In this document: in pieces, positions 9,200-17,381 of the stretch
Layout: each line of letters starts with the position of its first letter
Position numbering within the stretch: the stretch's first letter is position 1
Assembly: GCA_026393755.1 (NCBI GenBank)
Contig: JAPKZO010000028.1
Location: forward strand, 1 to 64,000
Reading direction: 5' to 3'
DNA: 64,000 nucleotides
Origin: Acidobacteriota bacterium
GTDB taxonomy: Bacteria > Acidobacteriota > Vicinamibacteria > Vicinamibacterales > JAKQTR01
Position numbers and translations under genes: made by a program
The notes under the pieces: model-generated
The model's database searches: none
What the model saw: only the letters and a program-made list of their open reading frames with translations
Told to the model about the DNA's origin: nothing

Positions 9200-10459
9200 T
9201 CACTTGATCAGTTGCTTCAGCATCTCCCTCGCGGTCTTGGCCTCCGCGCTGTTGGGTGCGAGAGCCACGACGCGTTCAAGGTGGCTCCGCGCCTCGGCGG
9301 TGTCGCCCTCGTTCACGTACGCCATCGCCAGATAGTAGTGAGCCAGCGGTTGGCTCGGATCGACCTGGAGAACCTTGAGGAACCGCTCCTTGGTTTTGAC
9401 CTTGTCATTGGCATCATAGGCTTCAAACGCCAGCTTCAGGAGCCCGTTGGTGGCGACCGCGGGCTCCACCGCAGACAGACCCACGAGCGCCTCGACGAGC
9501 CTGTCATTGTCCCCCAGCGCCAAACATGCGTTGTACCGAAGTCGTATTGCGTTCTGGTTCTTCGGATCCACCTTCAGGACGGCCTCCGCAGCGGTCGCCG
9601 CCTCTGCATTGCGGCCGATCTTGAAACCCGCCGTGGCGAGTCCGAGCTGTGAGGCCTGGAGGTTCGGGTCGACGTTGAGGGCTTCCTGAAATTTCGCGAA
9701 CGCGCCCGCGTTGTCGCCAGCCTTTACCAGGGCCACGGCCTCGTTGTGGATCTTTTTCGCTTCTTCGGCCCGGCGACCAACCTTCTCCAGATCTTTCAGT
9801 GCCGCTGCCGCCTTGGTGTCATCTTTGAGGTTGCGGTAGGCTTGCCACCGCGACGTCAGGACCGCCTCGTCCACAGAGCCGAGGGCCATCGCCTTCTCGG
9901 CTGCAGCCGCCGCCTCCTGGTTATGCCCCGTCTGCACTTGGATCGCGCTCAGCGCCACCCATCCTCGGAGCAGACTGGGGTCGTGCCCGACAGCCTCCGT
10001 GAATTTCGCCTCAGCCGTCGGATAATCCTTGGCTTTGAGCGCTGTGACGCCGGCGTTGAACGCCAGGATCGCGGGCTCCGAAGTCGAAACAGGGGGCAGG
10101 TCGCCCGTTGACGGCGCGCTTCCCGGGCTCATCGTCCATTCATGATTCTCGGTGCCATCCAGATGCCACTCCTGTTGCGCATCAAGGGACTGGTAGCCGA
10201 CCTTGTCGAATCGATACCGGTAGGTCACGTCGATGTCATGGAAGTCCAGGATGAAGATGCCCTTCTTATCAGTTGTCCGGACTTCCCTGAAGCTCGGAAC
10301 CTGTGGTGAGGTGGCTGTCACGGTGACCCCAGGAATGGGCTTGCCCTCAGGGTCGATGACCTTGCCGATGAGCCTCCCCTTCTGTCCGGCGAAGGCGAGC
10401 CCAGGGATTGCAAAGACCAGAATGAGCAGCCACGCGAGTGTGCGTTGGTTCGTAGGCAT
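9200..10459 (-). CDS. Exported TPR protein with carboxypeptidase-regulatory-like domain
   Basis: This protein has 419 residues from the ATG at 10459. A signal peptide (LAWLLILVFAIPGLAFAG) ends near residue 25. A carboxypeptidase-regulatory-like domain (GRLIGKVIDPEGKPIPGVTV) extends to about residue 105. The rest, from about residue 135, is a run of tetratricopeptide repeats, recognisable in A-x-F-x-E-A-L-x-x-D-P-x-x-x-x-A patterns such as AFAKFQEALNVDPNLQASQL. TPR arrays bind other proteins; no catalytic motif is seen. The gene is the probable first gene before the receptor at 8941, with 258 bp between them. A shared role at the outer membrane, such as loading or scaffolding, is inference. 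It is divergent from the peptidase gene at 10615. Confidence 0.82.
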   Translation of the reverse strand: MPTNQRTLAWLLILVFAIPGLAFAGQKGRLIGKVIDPEGKPIPGVTVTATSPQVPSFREVRTTDKKGIFILDFHDIDVTYRYRFDKVGYQSLDAQQEWHLDGTENHEWTMSPGSAPSTGDLPPVSTSEPAILAFNAGVTALKAKDYPTAEAKFTEAVGHDPSLLRGWVALSAIQVQTGHNQEAAAAAEKAMALGSVDEAVLTSRWQAYRNLKDDTKAAAALKDLEKVGRRAEEAKKIHNEAVALVKAGDNAGAFAKFQEALNVDPNLQASQLGLATAGFKIGRNAEAATAAEAVLKVDPKNQNAIRLRYNACLALGDNDRLVEALVGLSAVEPAVATNGLLKLAFEAYDANDKVKTKERFLKVLQVDPSQPLAHYYLAMAYVNEGDTAEARSHLERVVALAPNSAEAKTAREMLKQLIK

Positions 10460-10614
10460 AGTCGTTATCTCTTCTCCAACCCGATGACGGATGTATGAAT
10501 CATCAGAACATTCCCCGCCACTGGAAATGATCGTACCCAAGGCGGGGCACTGTCAAGGCCATGCGGCACCGGCAACCGACTTCGCCGTGTGGTACCATTT
10601 GGACGGAATCATCC

Positions 10615-11691
10615 ATGAAGACACTTGGCTCCTTCCGGCTGTGGACATGCGCCGCGCTGCTGTGCGTTTTTCTCCCGTCCGGAACCGAGGCACAGATGCA
10701 GAACCGATTCGACGATCGCGGCCTCACGGCTGTCCCGGGAATCACGGTCGGCCATCACACCCTCGCGGAACGTCCGACCGGGTGCACGGTGGTGCTGACG
10801 GGCGCGGGCGCGGTGGCTGGGGTCGACGTCCGTGGAGCGGCGCCTGGCACGCGCGAAACCGATCTGCTCAATCCACTGAATCTGGTCGACCAGGTGCATG
10901 CCATTGTGCTGGCCGGCGGGAGCGCCTTCGGCCTCGATGCCGCGTCGGGCGTGATGCGGTACCTCGACGAGCGCAAAATCGGGTATCCGACGCACTACGG
11001 CGTGGTGCCGATTGTGCCGGCCGCCATCCTGTTCGATCTCGGGGTGGGTGATCCGCGCGTGCGTCCGGGAGCCGACTGCGGCTACGCGGCGGCCAAGGCT
11101 GCGACTGACGGCCCCGTTCCGCAAGGCAACGTCGGCGCGGGCGCGGGCGCGACGGTGGGCAAACTGCTCGGCATGGATCGTGCGATGAAGGGCGGGATCG
11201 GAAGCGCGGCGATTACGCTTCCGGGGGGCCTCACGGTCGCGGCGCTTGTCGCCGTCAATGCCTTGGGCGACATCATCGATCCGTCGACGGGCCGCGTGGT
11301 GGCTGGCGTGCGAACGCCCGATGGGCGCGGACTGGCCGACGCGCGCGTCCTGATTCGCTCCGGTGCTACCCAGACGAATCCGGTCGGGGAGAACTCTTCG
11401 ATCGGCGTCGTCGCGACCAACGCACGGCTGACCAAGGTGCAGGCAACGAAGGTGGCGCAGATGGCGCACGACGGGCTCGCCCGGGCCATTGCGCCGGTGC
11501 ACTCGATGAACGACGGAGATACGCTGTTCGCGCTGGCGACCGGCCGATGGATCGGGACAGCCGACGTGAACATCATCGGGGCGCTGGCTGCCGACGTCGT
11601 GGCCGAAGCCGTGCTGAACGCCGTGCGACAGGCGAGCGGCCTTCCTGGCCTTCCCGCGGTCCGCGATCTCGCCGCCGTCACCGGGCGGTAG
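10615..11691 (+). CDS. Exported P1/DmpA-family (S58) self-cleaving peptidase
   Basis: This is a 358-residue N-terminal-nucleophile hydrolase of the L-aminopeptidase/D-esterase DmpA, NylC and P1 family. The start at 10615 gives a signal peptide (MKTLGSFRLWTCAALLCVFL, then PSGTEAQ); upstream GGACGGA is a weak ribosome site. The family blocks are GLTAVPGITVGHHT, IVLAGGSAFGLDAASG, VGAGAGATVGK and GENSSIGVVATNA. By analogy with DmpA and NylC, autoproteolysis should occur at Asn260-Ser261, freeing Ser261 as the catalytic nucleophile; many relatives have Thr here. The product would be a periplasmic aminopeptidase or amidase for small peptides. It ends 2 bp before a sodium:solute symporter, which may take up the released product. 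Confidence 0.88.
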   Translation: MKTLGSFRLWTCAALLCVFLPSGTEAQMQNRFDDRGLTAVPGITVGHHTLAERPTGCTVVLTGAGAVAGVDVRGAAPGTRETDLLNPLNLVDQVHAIVLAGGSAFGLDAASGVMRYLDERKIGYPTHYGVVPIVPAAILFDLGVGDPRVRPGADCGYAAAKAATDGPVPQGNVGAGAGATVGKLLGMDRAMKGGIGSAAITLPGGLTVAALVAVNALGDIIDPSTGRVVAGVRTPDGRGLADARVLIRSGATQTNPVGENSSIGVVATNARLTKVQATKVAQMAHDGLARAIAPVHSMNDGDTLFALATGRWIGTADVNIIGALAADVVAEAVLNAVRQASGLPGLPAVRDLAAVTGR

Positions 11692-11693
11692 CG

Positions 11694-13094
11694 TTGAACC
11701 TCCATCTGGTCCTGCTCATCTGTTACTCGGCCGCTCTGCTTAGCGTCGGCCTGGCCGTCAGCCGGCGCGTCCGCAGCGCCAGCAGTTTCTTTGTCGCCAA
11801 TAGATCGCTCGGCGCAGGGCTGCTGTTCGCGACGGTCCTTGCCGCCAACATCGGAGCCGGTTCGACGGTGGGCGCCACGGGGCTCGCGTACCGCGACGGG
11901 TTGAGCGCGTGGTGGTGGAACGGGTCGGCGGGCATCGGATCGCTGGTGCTGGCGTTCTGGATCGGTCCGCGCGTGTGGCGCCAGGCCACACAAAACGGAT
12001 TTCTCACGACGGGCGATCTGATCGAACACCACTTCGGCAGGTCGGTGCGTGGCCTGGTATCGGGCATGCTCTGGTTCGCCACGCTGTCAATTCTCGCCGG
12101 GCAGTTGATTGGCATCGCCTGGATCCTCAATGTCGTGGCCGGCACACCCAAGTGGGTCGGCTGCCTGATCGGCGGCGGGTTGCTGACGACGTATTTCGCC
12201 GCAGGCGGATTGCTGGGTGCGGTGTGGGTGAATGTCGTGCAGTTGACGGTCAAACTGGCTGGCTTTGCACTCGCGCTGCCGTTCGTGATCTCGAATGCCG
12301 GCGGTCTCGACCGGCTTCTGCACGCAGTGCCCGCTGCGACGCCGGATGCCGCGAGTTATGGGATGTTCTGGCACGGCACCACGTCGATTGGGTTTGTCGT
12401 GTTGATGGTCCCGGCGTTTATCAGCTCTCCGGGGCTGCTGCAGAAGATCTACGGCGCGAGATCCGGCCGGGCCGTCCGCATAGGAATCGGCCTGAACGCG
12501 ATCATGTTGATGCTGTTCGGGTTCGTGCCGGCGCTGCTGGGCATGGCGGCCCGGCTCCACCATCCCGGGATTGCGCAGGAACTCGCGCTGCCGACGCTGC
12601 TCGTCAGTAACCTGCCCGTCGGCGTCGGCGGCCTGCTGCTGGCCGCGATCTTTTCTGCCGAAGTGAGCGCGGCCGACGCGGTACTGTTCATGCTGTCGAC
12701 CTCACTGTCGCAGGATCTCTACCGCCGCTTCATCAATCCATCAGCCCGCGACAGCCAGGTGCTCGGCGTGGCGCGCCTGGCGGCGGTCGCCGGCGGCGGG
12801 CTCGGCATCATCGTCGCCATCGCGACGCCGACCATTGTGGGCGCGCTCAGCTTCTTCTACGCCATGCTCGGCGCGACCGTGCTCGTACCGGTGCTGGTCG
12901 CGACCCACGCGCATGTCGATCGCCGGCGCGAAGTGCTCGCGTCGATTCTCGCGGGGGCCGCGGCGGTCGTCGCCGTCCAGGTGTCGGGGATCAGCGGCGC
13001 GGGCTCTCTCTGGACGCCGGCGACGCTGGGTGTGCTGTCGGCCGGAGTCACCTACCTGCTGGGCGTGGCCATCACGAAGATCGCGCATAGGTGA
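11694..13094 (+). CDS. Sodium:solute symporter (SSS) family transporter
   Basis: This inner-membrane transporter of about 466 residues has some 13 hydrophobic helices. The frame is open far upstream, but that part overlaps the peptidase gene. The TTG at 11694 is the sensible start because it directly precedes the first helix (NLHLVLLICYSAALLSVGLAV), 2 bp after the peptidase stop. SSS features are the helix-1 segment, the SFFVANRSLGAG and NIGAGSTVGATGLAYRDGL region, and the PAFISSPGLLQKIYGA segment. The family couples sodium entry to uptake of sugars, amino acids or organic acids. Tight coupling to the peptidase suggests an amino acid or small peptide, which is inference. It is distantly related to the SSS gene at 37917. 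Confidence 0.85.
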   Translation: MNLHLVLLICYSAALLSVGLAVSRRVRSASSFFVANRSLGAGLLFATVLAANIGAGSTVGATGLAYRDGLSAWWWNGSAGIGSLVLAFWIGPRVWRQATQNGFLTTGDLIEHHFGRSVRGLVSGMLWFATLSILAGQLIGIAWILNVVAGTPKWVGCLIGGGLLTTYFAAGGLLGAVWVNVVQLTVKLAGFALALPFVISNAGGLDRLLHAVPAATPDAASYGMFWHGTTSIGFVVLMVPAFISSPGLLQKIYGARSGRAVRIGIGLNAIMLMLFGFVPALLGMAARLHHPGIAQELALPTLLVSNLPVGVGGLLLAAIFSAEVSAADAVLFMLSTSLSQDLYRRFINPSARDSQVLGVARLAAVAGGGLGIIVAIATPTIVGALSFFYAMLGATVLVPVLVATHAHVDRRREVLASILAGAAAVVAVQVSGISGAGSLWTPATLGVLSAGVTYLLGVAITKIAHR

Positions 13095-13149
13095 CGCGGC
13101 GACTCGTTCCGCGTCCCCACAAGCTAGACCTGCGGTCAACTGGGGAACA

Positions 13150-13334
13150 GGTGCCGTGGCGCTTTGCGAAGCGGCCCCTCGAACCAAGCCGATCAGCGTC
13201 AGTTCGCAAAACGGACCGTGAGGGCCAAGACGGGCTGCGCGAAGAGCGCAAACGTAAGACCGGCGACGAGTCCCGGCAAGGTTCGTTTTGCCGGCTTGTG
13301 TGAGCGGGGACGCGGAGCGAAGCGCCACGGCACC
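13150..13334 (+). repeat. Structured dispersed repeat, copy A (complete)
   Basis: The terminal arms 13150-13167 and 13317-13334 pair at 17 of 18 positions (GGTGCCGTGGCGCTTTGC against GCGAAGCGCCACGGCACC). Inside, GCGGCCCCTC near the left arm can partly pair with GAGCGGGGACGC near the right arm. GCAAAACG pairs with CGTTTTGC, and TGCGC-GAAGA-GCGCA forms an internal hairpin. The core is shared with copies B and C, while the arm sequence is peculiar to this copy. Confidence 0.8.
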
Positions 13335-13342
13335 GTAGCCCC

Positions 13343-13404
13343 GGTAAAGCATGTTTTGCCGGTTTGTGTGAGCGGGGACGCGGAGGAAATCGCCCTCCCG
13401 CGCG
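13343..13404 (+). repeat. Structured dispersed repeat, remnant A2 (right half)
   Basis: This copy has only the family's right end (TTTTGCCGGTTTGTGTGAGC, then GGGGACGCGGA) followed by a right arm GGAAATCGCCCTCCCGCGC. No partner left arm is nearby. It lies 9 bp after copy A in the same orientation, so the two form a partial tandem. Confidence 0.7.
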
Positions 13405-13421
13405 CTGCCAGTTCGACCCGC

Positions 13422-13451
13422 TTGACAAGATCGGCGGGAGGGATCCAGACT
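13422..13451 (+). promoter_or_regulatory. Sigma-70-like promoter of the beta-oxidation operon
   Basis: A perfect -35 hexamer TTGACA (13422-13427) is followed after 18 bp by CAGACT (13446-13451), a weak -10. The operator palindrome begins at the end of the -10, so a bound repressor would block the polymerase. Confidence 0.5.
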
Positions 13452-13468
13452 GAATGAACAGTCATTCA
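13451..13468. promoter_or_regulatory. FadR-type operator palindrome
   Basis: The element TGAATGAACAGTCATTCA consists of perfect 7-bp arms with a 4-bp spacer. The arms are those of the operator known for the Bacillus subtilis TetR-family FadR (TGAATGA, 4 bp, TCATTCA). It ends 16 bp before the TetR gene start and overlaps the presumed -10, consistent with autoregulated repression relieved by long-chain acyl-CoA. The acyl-CoA response is inferred from the Bacillus protein. Confidence 0.75.
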
Positions 13469-13484
13469 TTGTCTCGGGTCCCTG

Positions 13485-14267
13485 ATGTCCACTGCCCTTT
13501 CTGCCCTTGCCGTCCGCACCGGCGACACGTCGAGGCCCGCGGCCCGGCCGTCTGCCGCAAAGACAGACAAGCACGACGCCATCCTCCGCGCCGCCACCCG
13601 CGTGTTTGCACGCCACGGGTTCTTCAACGCCCAGGTCGCCGACGTCGCCCGCGAGGCGGGCGTGGCCGCCGGCACGGTGTACCTCTACTTCCGGAGCAAG
13701 GACGACCTGCTCGCGTCGATCTTCGAGCGCACCATGCGCACCGCCATCGACGAGGGCCGGGCAGCGCTCTCCGGCGTCACCGATCCGCTCGCGCGGCTGA
13801 CCGCCATCGCCCGGCTCCACCTCGACCGGCTGGGCCGCGACCGCGACCTGGCCATCGTCTTCCAGGTGGAACTGCGCCAGTCCATCAAGCACATGGAGCG
13901 CTTCTCGTCGACGCTGCTGCGCGAGTACCTCGGCATCATCCGCGGCGTCATCGCCGACGGACAGTCGGCCGGCGTCTTCCGGCAGGATGTCAAAGCGACC
14001 ACCGTCGCTAAGATTCTCTTCGGCGCCCTCGACGAAATGGCGACCAACTGGATCTTGAGCCGGCGCCGCTATGCGCTCACGGCCGATGCCAACGAGGTCG
14101 TTGATCTGCTGGTCGGCGGGCTTCGCCGGCCAGCGCCAGACCAATCGGCCGCGGCGATCCCGCTTTCGGCCGCCGACAGCCGGACGGCCAGACACGAGCG
14201 CCGACGGTCGAAACCGGAACGGAGTCGGGGCTCCGGCTCCACGAAGCGAAGGAGTCCTTCATCATGA
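13485..14267 (+). CDS. TetR/AcrR regulator, probable FadR-like repressor of fatty acid degradation
   Basis: This is a 260-residue DNA-binding regulator. The helix-turn-helix lies at about residues 45-75 (VADVAREAGVAAGTVYLYFR), preceded by a disordered Ala/Pro-rich leader and followed by a helical ligand domain. The extreme C-terminus is an Arg/Ser-rich tail (TARHERRRSKPERSRGSGST) that TetR proteins usually lack. It is the first gene of a beta-oxidation operon and its own promoter carries a palindrome matching the Bacillus FadR box, so it most likely represses this operon and is released by acyl-CoA. It overlaps the next gene by ATGA (stop ending 14267, start at 14264), indicating translational coupling. 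The alternative is a general TetR regulator with another effector. Confidence 0.88.
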   Translation: MSTALSALAVRTGDTSRPAARPSAAKTDKHDAILRAATRVFARHGFFNAQVADVAREAGVAAGTVYLYFRSKDDLLASIFERTMRTAIDEGRAALSGVTDPLARLTAIARLHLDRLGRDRDLAIVFQVELRQSIKHMERFSSTLLREYLGIIRGVIADGQSAGVFRQDVKATTVAKILFGALDEMATNWILSRRRYALTADANEVVDLLVGGLRRPAPDQSAAAIPLSAADSRTARHERRRSKPERSRGSGSTKRRSPSS

Positions 14268-16555
14268 TCCGAACGGTTGGCATCGTCGGCGCGGGCACGA
14301 TGGGCGCGCAGATCGGGGCGCTGTTCGCCAGCATCGGCGTGGATGTCTGGTTGCTCGACCTCACGCCTCAGCTGTCCAAAGAGAGCGTTGAGCGGGTGCG
14401 AAAGATGAAACCGGATCCGTTCTACACGGCGGATGCCGCATCACGCATCCGGACGGGCGGCTTCGAGCAGCAGTTCGATGTGCTCGCTGATTGCGACTGG
14501 ATCATCGAGGCTGTCGTCGAACGCGCGGAGATCAAGCGGCCGCTGCTTGAACGCATCGACAAGATCCGGCGCCCCGGCACGATCGTATCCACCAACACGT
14601 CCGGCCTGTCGGTGGCGGCGTTGGCCGAAGGCCGGTCGGAGGATTTCCGACGGCACTGGCTTGGCACACACTTCTTCAATCCGCCACGCTATCTGCGCCT
14701 GCTCGAGATCATCCCGACGCCGGCGACCGATCCCGACGTGCTGGCGCGCGTGCGGGCGTACGCCGACCTCCGGCTCGGCAAGGGCGTGGTGGTGGCGAAG
14801 GACACCCCCAACTTCATAGCGAACCACATTGGCATCCACGGCGTGTTCCGCGTGCTCGACGTGCTGGCAACGGGCCGCTACACGATTGAAGAGATCGACG
14901 CGATGTCGGGCCCGGCGATCGGCCGGCCGAAGAGCGCGACGTTCCGCACGCTCGACATCGCTGGCATCGACGTGTTCGCCCACGTCGCCCGAACGCTGGC
15001 CGACACAGTGACCGACCCCGATGCGCGGCGCGCGTTCGAGCCGCCGGCGCTCGTCCAGGAACTCCTCAAGCGGGGATGGATTGGCGAGAAGGCCGGGCAG
15101 GGCTTCTACAAGCGCGTCAAGGGGCCCGGTGGCCAGTCCCAGATCCTCGTGCTCGATCCGTCGACGCTGGATTATCGGCCGTCGCAGCATGTGTCGCTGC
15201 CCGCGCTCGAGGCGGCGCGCGCTATCGAGGATCCGGGAGAGCGGCTGCGAACACTGTTCCTGGGCAAGGACCGCGTGGGCGAGTTCATGCGGTCGACGCT
15301 TGGCCCTTCCCTCTTGTATGCGGCGCAGGTTGCTCCGGATATTGCCCATGGCATCGACGATGTGGATCGGGCAATGCGATGGGGATTCGGGTGGGACACC
15401 GGGCCGTTTGAGATCTTCGACCAGATTGGCGTTCGAGTTGTGCTCGATGCCGTTCCTCACGGCGATGTTGTACCCGACCTGGTGAAGCAGGTTCTTGACA
15501 CCGGCCGCGACAGGTTCCGCGACGGCGCGCTCCCGCCTGCCGGTGCAGGCCTCGAGATCATGAGGTCCGCCAGGGAGCAGTCGCGGATCGTCAAGCAGAA
15601 CGCGGGCGCCAGCCTGATCGATCTTGGCGACGGGGTGCTGGCCGTTGAGTTCCACTCAAAGATGAACGCGATCGGCGGAGACGCCATTGAAATGCTCCAC
15701 GCGGGCACCCAGGAAGCGGCGAATAACTTCCGCGCGCTGGTGGTGGGCAACGAGTCGGTCAACTTCTCTGCCGGCGCAAATCTGATGTTGGTGCTGCTGG
15801 AGGCGCAGGAGGGCAACTGGGACGAGATCGACATGATGGTACGTGCGTTCCAGGGCGCAACGCAGGCGCTCAAGTACGCGGACGTGCCGGTCATCGTCGC
15901 GCCCGTCGGACTCGCCATTGGCGGGGGATGCGAACTCGTGCTGCACGGAGATCGGGTACAAGCCGCGGCCGAGACGTATCTGGGACTGGTCGAAGTGGGC
16001 GTGGGCCTGATCCCGGCTGGCGGGGGCACCAAGGAGATGCTCATCCGTTGCCTCGAGTCGCGACCTCCAGGTGCGCAGGTGGACCTGCTGCCGTACGTGC
16101 AGCGCGCATTCGAGACGATCGCGTTCGGCAAGGTCGCCACCAGCGGCCCCGATGCGAAGCGGTTGGGCTACCTGCGTCCGACCGACGCCATCACGATGAA
16201 TCGCGACCGGCTGATTGCCGATGCGAAAGCGCGGGCGCTCGCCCGCGTCGCCGAAGGCTATCAGCCGCCGGCAAGACCAACGGCCATCCCGGTGGGTGGC
16301 GAGAACATGCTGGCCACGTTGTCGCTTGGCGTCCACCTGGCTCGTCGGGGCGACCGCATCAGCGATCACGATGCGCTGATCGGAAGGAAGCTCGCATGGA
16401 TTCTGTCGGGCGGTTCGCTGCCGCACGCCACGACTGTGTCTGAGCAGTACGTGCTGGAGCTCGAACGTGAAGCGTTTATCAGCCTGTGCGGCGAGCCGAA
16501 GACGCTGGAGCGGATCGGCTACACGTTGAAGACAGGGAAGACGCTACGGAATTAG
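14264..16555 (+). CDS. fadN: FadN-like 3-hydroxyacyl-CoA dehydrogenase / enoyl-CoA hydratase
   Basis: This bifunctional beta-oxidation enzyme has 763 residues. Residues 1-185 are the NAD-binding part of 3-hydroxyacyl-CoA dehydrogenase (VGIVGAGTMGAQIG). Then come the dehydrogenase C-terminal helices, with the catalytic region HFFNPPRYLRLLEIIPT at about 135-155. An enoyl-CoA hydratase (crotonase) domain occupies about 440-640, with an oxyanion-hole-type FSAGANL and GLVEVGVGLIPAGGGTKE carrying the expected Glu. This order (dehydrogenase first, hydratase last) is that of Bacillus FadN, the reverse of E. coli FadB. It performs the hydration and second oxidation of each cycle, feeding the thiolase at 18100. 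It is the second gene of the operon, overlapping the regulator by 4 bp. Confidence 0.93.
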   Translation: MIRTVGIVGAGTMGAQIGALFASIGVDVWLLDLTPQLSKESVERVRKMKPDPFYTADAASRIRTGGFEQQFDVLADCDWIIEAVVERAEIKRPLLERIDKIRRPGTIVSTNTSGLSVAALAEGRSEDFRRHWLGTHFFNPPRYLRLLEIIPTPATDPDVLARVRAYADLRLGKGVVVAKDTPNFIANHIGIHGVFRVLDVLATGRYTIEEIDAMSGPAIGRPKSATFRTLDIAGIDVFAHVARTLADTVTDPDARRAFEPPALVQELLKRGWIGEKAGQGFYKRVKGPGGQSQILVLDPSTLDYRPSQHVSLPALEAARAIEDPGERLRTLFLGKDRVGEFMRSTLGPSLLYAAQVAPDIAHGIDDVDRAMRWGFGWDTGPFEIFDQIGVRVVLDAVPHGDVVPDLVKQVLDTGRDRFRDGALPPAGAGLEIMRSAREQSRIVKQNAGASLIDLGDGVLAVEFHSKMNAIGGDAIEMLHAGTQEAANNFRALVVGNESVNFSAGANLMLVLLEAQEGNWDEIDMMVRAFQGATQALKYADVPVIVAPVGLAIGGGCELVLHGDRVQAAAETYLGLVEVGVGLIPAGGGTKEMLIRCLESRPPGAQVDLLPYVQRAFETIAFGKVATSGPDAKRLGYLRPTDAITMNRDRLIADAKARALARVAEGYQPPARPTAIPVGGENMLATLSLGVHLARRGDRISDHDALIGRKLAWILSGGSLPHATTVSEQYVLELEREAFISLCGEPKTLERIGYTLKTGKTLRN

Positions 16556-16565
16556 GCGTCAGGCG

Positions 16566-17381
16566 ATGGGCGCGAGGAACGTGAAGAACATGCTCGATAT
16601 CGGTACCGGTCCGCCGCTCGTGCTCCTTCCTGGCATCCAGGGACGCTGGGAGTGGATTGCGCCGACCGCGCATGCGTTGGCCCGGACATTTCGCGTGCTG
16701 ACCTTCTCTCTGCCAGGCGAACACGGCAGCGGCTGTCCGCACGACCCGAGCCTGGGATTCGAGCTGTTCCTGCGGCAGGTGGACGACGTGCTCGACCGCG
16801 CAGGGGCGGACTCCGCGGTGATCTGCGGCGTATCGTTCGGCGGCCTGGTGGCCACGGCGTACGCGGCCAGCCGGCCGGGCCGCGTCCGCGCGCTGGTGCT
16901 CGCTTCGGTTCCTGGTCCCCGGTGGAAGCCTGACCTGAGAACGCAGCGTTACGTGAATGCGCCTCGGGCATCGGTTCCCGCTTTTGTCGCGCGTGCGGCA
17001 GGCCGCCTCTATCCAGAGGTTGCGGCGGCGCAGCCGGCATGGGGTCCGCGGTTCTCGTTTCTCGCCGGCCATCTCGGCCGAATCCTCGCTGCCCCGATGT
17101 CTCCGCGAAGGATGGCGGACCGGATCGTCCTCGCGAGCGAAGTAGATTTTGTTGGCGTGTGCCGGCGCATCACGGCACCGACGCTGGTGGTGTCGGGCGA
17201 ACCCGAACTGGATCGCGTGGTGCCGGTCGACGGCATGAAGGAGTACCTCGAGCTGATCGCCGGCGCGCGGATGACGACGTTGGCGCGCACGGGCCACATC
17301 GGGATGGTGACGCAGGCGGGTGCGTTCGCGGACGTGGTCAATGCGTTCTGTGCGCATCAGGAGCAGGAGGTTGTCGCGTGA
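16566..17381 (+). CDS. Alpha/beta hydrolase
   Basis: This 271-residue alpha/beta-hydrolase-fold enzyme has the nucleophile elbow GVSFGG at about residue 95, preceded by the oxyanion strand PLVLLPGIQGRW. An acid is likely in VSGEPELDRVV and the His in ARTGHIGM near residue 248. It starts 10 bp after fadN, and its stop overlaps the GTG start of the next hydrolase (GTGA). Inside the fad operon it could be an acyl-CoA thioesterase or an esterase releasing fatty acids for the cycle; the exact substrate cannot be told. A second in-frame ATG at 16590 is an alternative start. Confidence 0.75.
   Translation: MGARNVKNMLDIGTGPPLVLLPGIQGRWEWIAPTAHALARTFRVLTFSLPGEHGSGCPHDPSLGFELFLRQVDDVLDRAGADSAVICGVSFGGLVATAYAASRPGRVRALVLASVPGPRWKPDLRTQRYVNAPRASVPAFVARAAGRLYPEVAAAQPAWGPRFSFLAGHLGRILAAPMSPRRMADRIVLASEVDFVGVCRRITAPTLVVSGEPELDRVVPVDGMKEYLELIAGARMTTLARTGHIGMVTQAGAFADVVNAFCAHQEQEVVA

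Larger units (their letters stand above)
13095..13484. other. Longest non-coding stretch: repeat copies A and A2, promoter and operator
   Basis: These 390 bp between the symporter and the TetR gene hold no convincing gene. They contain a full copy of the structured dispersed repeat (13150-13334), a right-half remnant (13343-13404), a sigma-70-like promoter (from 13422) and a palindromic operator (13451-13468). Bases 13100-13130 also carry CCGCGTCCCC, reminiscent of the repeat's right end in inverse orientation. Confidence 0.7.

Noticed and set aside
10546-10559. Sigma-54-like GG-N10-GC upstream of the P1 peptidase
   Set aside because: The -12 part (AGGCC) fits poorly; GG-N10-GC alone is expected by chance in GC-rich sequence.
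12741-14195. 484-residue open frame on the minus strand across the repeat region
   Set aside because: It runs antisense to the symporter end and the TetR gene and through the structured repeat; no domain is recognisable.
14441-15655. 404-residue open frame antisense to fadN
   Set aside because: Typical shadow frame; the sense protein has a complete and convincing domain structure.
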